Shown here in pieces: positions 1 to 7,817 of a stretch of DNA of 21,227 bases. Position numbers and translations under genes: made by a program. Numbering within the stretch: position 1 is the stretch's first letter; every line of letters begins with the position of its first letter. The notes beneath the pieces were generated by a model. That model had not been told where the DNA came from. It saw only the letters and a list, made by a program, of their open reading frames with translations, and made no database searches. The stretch covers positions 1 through 21,227 of the forward strand of contig JAUCBJ010000886.1 of the NCBI GenBank assembly GCA_032718475.1, in the 5' to 3' direction. Source of the DNA: Nemertoderma westbladi. Taxonomy: Eukaryota; Xenacoelomorpha; Nemertodermatida; Nemertodermatidae.

Positions 1-2
1 GA

Positions 3-635
3 AATGAACAACCCAAATCTGGTAATCGCTACCACAAGCGAAATAATCAATCTGCCCCTAAGGCGCTACTTAACTGCTGCTTGATAAATGCGCGTTCAGT
101 TTGTAACAAACTGAGCGATCTAGAATCGCTGCTATGTCCACCAAATTATGATATAGTAGGAGTGACAGAATCATGGCTACGTGATTCTGTGACGGACCAA
201 ATGATAAACGGTGAAAATAAATATGATGTTTTTAGAAATGACAGAATTGGTAAAATTGGTGGCGGTGCAGCGCTGCTAATTCGAAACAGCATTAAATGTC
301 GCAAAGTGGAAAGTTTCGATACTGAATGTCTGGCTACAGAGGCCGATGTAGTGGCTGTTGATCTTTTAGGTAAAAACCCGTCTCGTATAATCAGTGTCTA
401 TCGTCCCCGACCTAACTTACCTTCTGATTCTATATTGTGCAATTTGTTAGCGAAATTATGCGACATTGAAACGCCGTGTACTATTATTGGCGATTTTAAT
501 TTACCTTTAGTTAAATGGGAAGAATCTGAATTTCCCGACACAGATATATATAACGTGTTTTCAACGTTTGTTTTGGAAGCTGGTTTATCTCAGCTCCAGT
601 TCAGCCCTACACGTGGCAAGGCAATAACGTGTTAG
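3..635 (+). pseudogene. LINE A endonuclease domain (partial, frameshifted)
   Basis: This is the N-terminal part of the LINE polyprotein, an exonuclease/endonuclease/phosphatase (APE-like) domain that nicks the target DNA to prime reverse transcription. The conserved blocks occur in the usual order: INARSVCNKL near the start, the catalytic glutamate in GVTESWL, the SVYRPRP block and IGDFNLP with its catalytic Asp and Asn. The final SDH block lies after the break, in the frame that starts at 629. The frame is open upstream to position 3, so the TTG at 81 is not a believable start and the true N-terminus is outside the window. The frame ends at TAG 633-635, just after PTRG. The expected continuation (NVLDLVFT) is in the other frame, caused by a GGCAA tandem duplication at 615-624. 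Confidence 0.87.
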
Positions 636-2878
636 ATTTAGTGTTTACCACAGATCAATTCTATATTTCTAACATTGCAGTTACGGTACCATTCGCAACT
701 AGCGACCATAGTACAGTTACTTTTAATCTTTTAGGACCTAATCCAGTTTCCACCGAGAACCGGGAATGCCACGGATTTTACGATTTTAAACATGCTGATT
801 ACGCAGATTTTACTAACTACATAGACAGTTGCGATTGGTCTAATATATATCTAACGTGTAATACAGTAGATGATTTTTGGAATGCTTTTTCTTGTAAACT
901 AAAAACGGGTATTGATCAGTTTGTGCCTTTTAAACAATTTAAATCAATCATCAAACCCCACCCCGAACATATTCGTGTTTTACAGCGCAAAAAGAAACAG
1001 CTGTGGCGTCGCCGGCACACAACCGGGGGCAAAATAGCATATGATCAATGTGCTAAAGAAGTTTCTAAGGAAATCTTCCGTGCGGCTTGCATAAAGGAGA
1101 ATAAAATTTTATCTTCCGAAAATAAGAGTACCCTTTTCAATTACGTTAATTCCAAGCGTAAAGGAAATTCGGAAATTGCCCCTCTGAAACATAAGGGGGA
1201 TATAGTGGTAGATGATTTGATAAAAGCCCGTATTTTCGCTGAAGTATTAAGCGAAAATTTTAATTTAGATAATGATAATATACCTAGTTTTAAACGTAGG
1301 ATTGATTCTATAACCAATTTATCAAAAGTTGATTTCTGTCCCGTTACAGTATATGCTATGCTTAGGAAACTTAAAAAAAAGACCAGCCGTACACCTGACG
1401 GATTACCGAACATTCTCTTCGCAAATTTGTCTCGCTGCATTGCGGCACCATTATCGGCACTTTTCAAAATTTCTTTTGAATATCACGCGTTACCGACGAT
1501 ATGGCTTACAGCCAATGTCATTCCGATATACAAAAAGGGAAATCCGTCAGACCCGTACAATTACAGGCCAGTCTCATTAACATGTGTAGCGTGCAAATTA
1601 ATGGAATCGTGTATAAAGATTGAAATAGTAAATTATTTGTTTAAACATGGTTTAATATGTAAGGCACAACACGGCTTTTTAAAAAAACGCTCTACTTGTT
1701 CTCAACTTATTGAATGTGTAAAAGATTGGTGCAATTTTCTAGACCGTAAGAAATCCTTTGATGTGATATACATAGACTATGCCAAGGCTTTTGATTCTAT
1801 TATACATTCAAAGCTATTGATTAAATTGTCTAGTTATGGGATTTCGGGCGACCTATTATCTTGGCTATCGGCATTTCTCAGTAACAGAACCCAAAGAATA
1901 GTTGTAGGAGATAAATATTCCGACTACTGTCGGGTCGTATCCGGAACAATACAGGGCAGTGTCCTCGGACCGGTTTTGTTCCTGATATACATAAACGACT
2001 TACCACCGCTTTTGGACAGGGATAACGTGTCCTGCCGTTTATTTGCCGATGATGTCAAGCTATATGGTCCGTCCAATGAAAGTCATAGTCTGAACGCTAG
2101 CCTCTCTAGGTTAGAGACCTGGGCCAACCTTTGGCAGCTAAATATAGCCCCGGATAAATGTATGGTTCTACATATAGGTGCAAATAATAATAATTACAAT
2201 TATGTGCTAGGCAATAAAGTGATAAAGAAGGTGACGAAATGTAAAGATTTAGGTATTATTATATCTGCGGATTTGAAGTTTGATAAATACTGTAAACAAC
2301 AGTGTACAAAGGCTTTTAACATAACTAATATGATATTTCGTTGCTTTAAGACTAGCAATAAAGGTGCAATATTAACAGCCTATAAATCATACGTTAGACC
2401 GATTCTAGAATACTGTACACCAGTATGGTCGCCTTTTTCATTAGGCAGTATTGATCTTGTGGAGAGTGTCCAGCGATATTTTACACGTAGATTGTATAGC
2501 CGTTGCAATATTAGTTACAAACCGTACATACATAGAATACAACACCTTAATTTACAACCGCTGGAAGTCCGACGATATATTTTTGATCTAAAGTTACTTT
2601 TCAGTATAGAGAGAAATTTAGTTGATTTAGATTTTGGTGCGCTATTTAGCTATACTAACCGTCCGGGTCTGCGTGGCCACTCTCACAAGTTAAATGTACC
2701 TAGATGTAGATTAATTATATCTAAAAACTCATTTACCAGCCGTGTTGTGCCAGTCTGGAATGATTTGCCAGAAGATATAGTAGATTCCAGAATACTTGTC
2801 AGTTTTGCGACCAAGCTCAAGAACCACGATTTCCTACCAATATGCAAATTTAATCGACCACTAATCGGTCGCTCGTAA
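629..2878 (+). pseudogene. LINE A reverse transcriptase
   Basis: This long frame of about 750 residues supplies the end of the endonuclease (SDH block near residue 30), a basic linker, and a complete LINE reverse transcriptase. Visible RT blocks are YNYRPVSLT near residue 310, QHGFLKKRSTCSQL near 345, YIDYAKAFDS near 380 with the first catalytic Asp, GTIQGSVLGPVLF near 445, and FADDVKLYG near 472 with the catalytic DD. All catalytic residues are present and there is no internal stop. The GTG at 629 is not a true start: translation would run in from the upstream EN frame. Because the catalytic core is intact, only the 5-bp duplication upstream clearly disables this copy. It would make cDNA by target-primed reverse transcription. 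Confidence 0.88.
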
Positions 2879-3138
2879 TAAACGTTTCTGGGTTCTACGG
2901 TATGTACAGTTCATTTTATTCGTATTTCTTTTTAATTTTTTTTTTTAAGCTGATGTAAATTTTAATGTTTAGTGATTTTAAATTTTGTTTTTTATTAACC
3001 CCCGTAAGCGCTGATACGCCTGGGTGGTTTTTCTCCCTCCACTAATTATGTTTTATCTCACTTCACGTGCAACAAATAGTTATAATATGATGTAATAAAG
3101 GAGTGTTGACTAATAATAATAATAATAATAAATAATAA
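2879..3138 (+). other. LINE A 3' UTR and (TAA)n tail
   Basis: No coding potential is visible. An AATAAA hexamer overlaps the RT stop (2877-2882), a T-rich run lies at about 2929-2946, and a second AATAAA sits at 3093-3098. The region ends in TAA repeats at 3111-3138, like the short-repeat tails at the 3' ends of CR1/L2-type LINEs. The TAA repeats also abut the 3' side of the minus-strand LINE B, so they could be a shared or reused tail. Confidence 0.6.
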
Positions 3139-4216
3139 CGCCCTGTCGAGCAAATATGGTGATGGTATCCGTGCATTGCTAAACGAGAGAGAATTTGTCG
3201 AGACTTTTGGTTCGAGTTCGCCCAACTTCGATCAGAGTGGAGTCCTAAAGACCAAAATTCACTTTGGATGTCGTCGAGTTTTTCATTAATATTACTGTGA
3301 TAGATATTAAACTCTGTTGTGAGTGGAAGATTTAACTTGTCCACCAATTCCAGTGTCAACGGAGGTTCCTGAGCCAATGCGTAGACTAGGCGATTTTTAC
3401 TAAATTTTGAAACTGATAGAGTCTTCTTCAGATAGACTGTTTTAATTTTATCTAAAGTTTCCATATCACTGGATTTCAAATGGGGCCATATTACTCGTAA
3501 ACCATATGTTATGACCGGCACAATCTTAATAGAAAATAAGCGCATAGCTGTCGATACTGACAATAAGTGCGGATCGTGTATGGAATGGATTGCTTTTAAA
3601 CATTTACAAGTGACTGCAACACAATGTTTGGTAAACGATAGGGACGGTTGAAAAATCATTCCAAGATACTTGTAGTTATTTACTATTTTGACTAGTTTTC
3701 CATTTAAGTAAAATTTATCGTTTAGACACAACTTCCCACCTCGTCGAAACTTCATAATAGCAGTTTTATCCAAATTAACTTCAAGACCATTTGCTTGTGT
3801 CCAATCCCAAAGGGCGTCTAATGCGGCTTGAATTTCTTCTCTAGTATGGGCGTAAAATAAAAGGTCATCAGCAAACAGCAATATTACAACTTCGCCTATT
3901 TTCCGTACTGCTTCTCTAACAAAACCAACAATATCAGAAATGAAAATCACAAACAATAAAGGACTGAGACATTCACCCTGTGCCAATCCCCGTATCTGGG
4001 CTATAATCTTAGATAACCGCAGTCCATCATATATTCTAATAAAATTTGTTGACAAAATGGCTTTAATTATTCTGTAGAGGCTTCCACGAATATTGAAATG
4101 ATAATAGAGCTTGTACAGAAGTAACTTACGCGGTACACTGTCAAAAGCTTTACGAAAGTCAACGTAAACTGCATACAATGGTGATCTTGGTCGAGACAGT
4201 TTAGATTGAATATCTT
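3139..4216 (-). pseudogene. LINE B reverse transcriptase fragment (truncated at both ends)
   Basis: This is a minus-strand LINE RT of a different family from LINEs A, C and D. The readable part begins at the palm: YVDFRKAFDSV (first catalytic Asp), then AQGECLSPLLF, then LFADDLLFY with the catalytic DD, followed by the thumb and C-terminal region up to a His/Cys-containing stretch (HGYHHHICSTG) near 3145-3175. The fingers and the endonuclease are missing, as expected for 5' truncation at about 4216. The 3' end stops at the TAA tract before the usual C-terminal Cys/His motif is complete. The computed frame extends to 4283 and 3063, but the extra residues at both ends come from neighbouring elements. 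No frameshift or stop was seen in the kept part, so it is truncated but not heavily mutated. Confidence 0.82.
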
Positions 4217-4218
4217 TA

Positions 4219-4695
4219 ATGAACTTAATAAATAATAACGTAGATGAACTAATTGATATATTAAATCGTTGCAATAATACCAAATGTGCAAATGAATGTC
4301 ATAGTGGTGCAATTGAAAAATTATATATCGCAGTTTGCGAGGCGCTTAAAGTAGCTGCTGATAGGACTATACCAACTGTGATACATAAAGGTGCAACGGG
4401 ATCTGCAGATAAACAGATACCTGGATGGAATGACTATGTTGATTCTTTTCATAATGAGGCTCACCTATCTTTTCGTTTATGGCGATCCCAGGGCTCGCCT
4501 AGACAAGGTGCCGCCTACCAGCAGTACCTAACATCAAAAGCGCGGTTTAAGCGTGTCTTACGACAGGTTAAGCGTCGCGAACGGGAGATACGTGATGGCA
4601 AACTGGCTGACGCGATGTTAGACTCCACTTCTGGTAGCACTAAGTTTTGGTCTCAGGTACATAAAAGTATCGACCAACCAGAGCCCTCTCCCTAA
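4219..4695 (+). pseudogene. LINE C linker between endonuclease and RT
   Basis: This segment matches the spacer that lies between the EN and RT domains in LINE polyproteins. It has the recognisable IPGWNDYVDSFHNEAH block near residues 70-85, followed by a basic helical stretch rich in Arg and Lys (KARFKRVLRQVKRREREIR) and KFWSQVHKSI near the end. The apparent start is the junction with LINE B, not a real initiation site. The frame stops at TAA 4693-4695, and the protein continues one frame over from about 4690, indicating a single-base indel. Confidence 0.75.
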
Positions 4696-5158
4696 CAAGG
4701 TCGGGGAAGCCGTAGGCGAAGAGCAAATAGGAAACCTCTGGAAGGATCATTTTTTCAAGTTATATAACTGTGACCTTCCTGACACTAGCCGAGTTTTTGT
4801 TGAGAGTCAATTTGAAAGTATTCCCTCCGTTAATGATTATACATTTTGCAAAGAGGATATTTTTAACTCTATTAGCCAATTGGCCGTTGGTAAAGCAATA
4901 GGTACAGATGATATATCTTCGGAACATCTTAAATACGGCTGTACAGAGTTATTGTGTAGCATTCTATCTTGTTTATTTAATTCAATGTTGTGCCATGACT
5001 ATATACCACCGGGCCTTATTGAGTCTAAGATACTTCCTTTAATTAAGGACAAGACAGGTGATATCACCTCGAGTGATAATTATAGAGGTATTGCAATCTC
5101 AACTGTATTCTCCAAACTATTTGAGAGGCTGATACTTTCTAATGTAAGTAGATCTTAG
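4694..5158 (+). pseudogene. LINE C reverse transcriptase, fingers part
   Basis: The frame is open from the codons just downstream of the previous stop and carries the start of the RT: EEQIGNLWKDHFFKLYN, then GKAIGTDDISSEHLKYG (RT block 1), then LPLIKDKTGDITSSDNYRGIAIS (RT block 2). A methionine-like codon at 4880 is unlikely to be a start, because conserved sequence lies upstream of it. It ends at TAG 5156-5158; the following conserved residues (DNQFGFKPKSGT) are found in the next frame. Confidence 0.78.
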
Positions 5159-6255
5159 ATACTACAGACAATCAGTTTGGTTTCAAACCGAAATCGGGCA
5201 CTGAACTATGTATCCTCGCTTTTAAGGAGACAGTAAATTTTTATTTACAAAATAATAGCCCGGTATTTACTTGTATGTTGGATGCCAGCAAGGCATTTGA
5301 TCGATGTAATCATTATTTACTATTTTCTAAATTAATTACTAGGGGTGTACCGGTTATTTTTGTTAGAATAATATGCTTTTGGTATCGTAACCAATTACTG
5401 TTTGTTTCGTGGGGTAAATTTAGTTCGAGTAAATTTCATGTCACCAATGGTACAAAACAAGGGGGGATCCTGAGCCCATATTTATTTAACGTATATATGG
5501 ATGATTTAAGTGCACCTTTAAATCGGTGCAATTTTGGTTGCTCTATTAATGGTAGAAGGATCAATCACGTAGGATATGCGGACGATTTGTCACTGCTATC
5601 CAATACTATGTTTGGTTTACAAGAACTACTAAATATATGTATGGATTATGCTGACCTATTCTCAATTAAGTTTAATTTAAAAAAGACAAAATGTATATAT
5701 TTTATCCCGAAATGCTGTAGCAAGTCTATATTTGGTAATGTGTACTTATTAGGCACTCCTATTGATATTGTAGATAAAATTGTATTTCTTGGCCATGTAA
5801 TCCACTCGTCTACTGACGATGATTATGATGTAAAGCGCCAGACTTGTGCGTTGTATGCAAGAGCAAACTACTTGGTTAGGAATTTTGGTAATTGTGCTAG
5901 GAATGTAAAAATACGTCTTTTTCGTTCCTATTGTACTAATGTTTATGGCAACGCGCTGTGGGCTAGAGCGAACTATTCTATGTCTGTCCACAACAAATTG
6001 CGCACTGCATATAATAGTAGCATTCGAATGCTTTTTAAAATTCCGAGAATGGCTAACGACACAACTCCCACAAGTATGTCGCTAACCTGCAGCTTACTTG
6101 GATTACCATCCTTTGTACATATTAGAGCCAATGCTATTGAGAGCCTATCACGGCGCTTGGATACCAGTACCAATAGCATTATTAATGTGATTCGCACATG
6201 TTGCACAGAATCTAGAATTAGGGCCATAAATGACCTGTCCCTACTTTACGATTAA
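5152..6255 (+). pseudogene. LINE C reverse transcriptase, palm to C-terminus
   Basis: This segment continues LINE C after a one-base frame change. It opens with DNQFGFKPKSGTELC (RT block 3), then LDASKAFDRCNH with the first catalytic Asp, GTKQGGILSPYLFNVYMDDLS, and VGYADDLSLLS with the catalytic Asp pair near residue 103 of the part beginning at 5275. The thumb and a C-terminal region of about 200 residues follow, with no internal stop. The catalytic residues are intact. The translation ends at TAA 6253-6255, close to the polyadenylation signal. Confidence 0.84.
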
Positions 6256-6392
6256 TATCTAAATATTGTGCTATTAAATATTCATTTTCATAATTTAGTA
6301 CTGTATCGTGTAAACTATATTGTCTGATCGGTGTATTGTTTTTACTATGAACCTTGTTTGGTTTGAAATAAAGGAATAAATAAATAAATAAA
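6256..6392 (+). other. LINE C 3' UTR and (AATA)n tail
   Basis: This is a short AT-rich 3' UTR. AATAAA is at 6367-6372, and a tetranucleotide AATA tract runs to about 6392, where the sequence character changes. Short tandem tails like this are typical of 3' ends generated by CR1/L2/RTE-type target priming. Confidence 0.65.
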
Positions 6393-7099
6393 CTTGTTAT
6401 AAGTTTACAAAAGCTAATAAATTTCTAAAAGTTACGTAATACTCAAATCAGAAATGAAAATCAATCATGAAATGCGAGATCAGATCAGATTAGATGCTGA
6501 TCAGATAATTTTTCAGAGAAGTTCAGCTTCAGCTGAAAGGTTCATCAAAGAATCACTGTGGCCTCCACATCCACATTGACATTGAATGATGAATGACACC
6601 CTAGAGTAGAATTTCAACAACATCCAAAGAATGATCAACTGCGGCCCAAGACAATGCAATCTGATAAAATCGATAGAGTTGGAACTTTCGCATTCTGCAA
6701 GGCCAAAGAGCAGATTTCCCATCTAGTTGCAATAGAAAATGACAGTTTATTGATATGTGATACTGATGTAGGCCCTACAAGCGAGTAGCCGATTAACAAT
6801 GAGTTCAACCTGGCAACAATAGATCAAGTGGGTATACAAAGTGTAATCCTCATTAATAATTGATCGCTCCCGCAATAAGAATTGTTCTTTCAGGGTTCTT
6901 CAGAAGCCAATCTCCACATATTATGGAATCAACACAAGATACAATACATTATGTGGGTACATTTAACATGGATGGAACATTTAACCCTATTGCATTGAGG
7001 CTGTTTGATGAAAGGGAGAGCCACTGTGGAATATTATGGGTACAGTTACCCATAATATTACAGTGGTTGGCTTTTGATTATCCCCTCGCACTTCGCCAG
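6393..7099. other. Unassigned stretch, no gene recognised
   Basis: Several short frames occur here, for example one of 114 codons on the plus strand from 6860 and one of 69 codons on the minus strand from 6722. None contains a family motif I recognise. The block includes a GATCAG-rich run near 6479-6508 and the strong inverted repeat at 7021-7066 listed separately. It could be old repeat DNA or host intergenic sequence. Confidence 0.5.
7021..7066. repeat. Long inverted repeat (hairpin)
   Basis: The arms AATATTATGGGT (7030-7041) and ACCCATAATATT (7048-7059) are perfect 12-bp reverse complements around a 6-nt loop. An outer CCACTG (7021-7026) pairs with CAGTGG (7061-7066), with a small asymmetric bulge between. 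Eighteen of the stem pairs are Watson-Crick, so an extruded cruciform or RNA hairpin is plausible. It lies just upstream of the BEL gag relic. No function is evident. Confidence 0.75.
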
Positions 7100-7400
7100 C
7101 ACCGTGTTCAACACGTCTCCTCTAACTTCCCCGTTTCCATCACCTTTCTTTTCCCGAGTGGAGAAAGCGATCTTTCTCAATTTATTCCTTTGCCATATCG
7201 GTAGTGTCTGCGCTATGGTCGTGATGTTATTCGAAGCATTCAGTTCGTATGGTGCTTCTAGCTAGCGTCTTTAGAACTATTAATGCTTTCTCTATCCTAG
7301 TCGCGAAAGCGATCTCTATCCTACTAATCCACTTTCTGATATGCCCCTCAGAACCTAAATTTTTTATAAAATTATCAATCATACAATTCACAGTTTCTTG
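7100..7400 (-). pseudogene. BEL/Pao gag relic, related to BEL-A gag
   Basis: The DNA at about 7100-7310 aligns by eye with 18945-19145, the gag coding region of BEL-A. Shared strings include the plus-strand CCCGAGTGGAGAA, TGATGTTATT and AGTTCGTATGG. Translated, the relic gives RIEKALIVLKTL against KVEKALIVLKTL in BEL-A gag. The adjacent segment near 7345-7375 (GSEGHI in translation) resembles BEL-A near 20025-20050 (GSEGHM). The relic therefore seems to join two parts of a gag that are about 900 bp apart in BEL-A. Small insertions such as the extra AGCT near 7258-7265 break the frame. It is clearly dead. Confidence 0.72.
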
Positions 7401-7439
7401 AAGTACACTTGGCAAATGGAAACAATTCAAGTTGTAGTG

Positions 7440-7817
7440 AATCAAATATGGTCGAATGGTGGAAAAATTTTTAATAATTATTTATTATAAATTAATTATT
7501 TATAACTAATATTGGTTATAATAAAATAGGTAATAATTTTCACTATTTATATAAAAATATATATCTTACTTAAAAAATATGAATTATAAAGATGTAGAGA
7601 ATTATTTGTACAGCAAAAAAAATTATATTTTGTTTATAACTAATATTGGTTATAATTATTTAGGTAATAATTTTCGCTATTTAATAAAAATATAGGATCT
7701 ATGGAAAAATCATGAAATTCCAAGTTGTAAGGAATTATCAAAGGATTTGAATGGCGAAAAAAATATACATCATTTAAAACTAATATTAGTTATAATTAAT
7801 TAGGTAATAATTTTCGC
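7440..7817. repeat. AT-rich tandem repeat, about 137-bp monomer (left part)
   Basis: Three copies start near 7500, 7634 and 7774, giving periods of about 134 and 140 bp. Each begins with a near-palindrome (TTATAAC, TAATATTG, GTTATAA), then AGGTAATAATTTTC(G/A)C, then TATTTA and an A-rich part containing ATATAGG and ATGAAATTCCAAGTTGTA in the second copy. The third copy is cut at 7817 by LINE D and its remainder appears at 10706-10775. No coding potential is visible. It could be a satellite or a tandemly arranged palindromic MITE. Confidence 0.8.

Larger units (their letters stand above)
1..3138 (+). mobile_element. LINE A: non-LTR retrotransposon, CR1/Jockey-like, 5' end outside window
   Basis: An apurinic-type endonuclease and a LINE reverse transcriptase follow one another on the plus strand. 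They are followed by a roughly 230-bp 3' UTR and a (TAA)n tract (3111-3138) that probably is the element's 3' tail. The endonuclease frame is open right up to position 3, so the element continues to the left of the window. The coding order EN-RT with no RNase H or LTR is typical of the CR1/L2/Jockey group; the exact clade is inferred from general motif style and not from a tree. The only clear lesion I see is a 5-bp tandem duplication at 615-624 that separates EN from RT, so the copy looks comparatively young. Confidence 0.88.
4217..6392 (+). mobile_element. LINE C: 5'-truncated non-LTR retrotransposon
   Basis: This plus-strand element is assembled from three overlapping frames: a pre-RT linker, RT fingers, and RT palm to C-terminus. 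Together they read as one protein broken by two small indels near 4690 and 5153. The endonuclease is absent, so the element is 5'-truncated, as is common after incomplete target-primed reverse transcription. The 3' end has AATAAA at 6367-6372 and an (AATA)n tail finishing near 6392. The linker motif IPGWNDYV and the RT core motif GTKQGGILSPYLF are of a type seen in many aquatic invertebrate LINEs; I do not assign a clade. Confidence 0.85.

Noticed and set aside
3139-6392. LINE B and LINE C as one element inverted by twin priming
   Set aside because: Both contain their own palm motifs with the catalytic Asp pair, and the sequences are of different families, so they cannot be two parts of one element.
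6860-7204. Plus-strand frame of 114 codons
   Set aside because: It runs through the inverted repeat and into the antisense of the gag relic and has no family motif.
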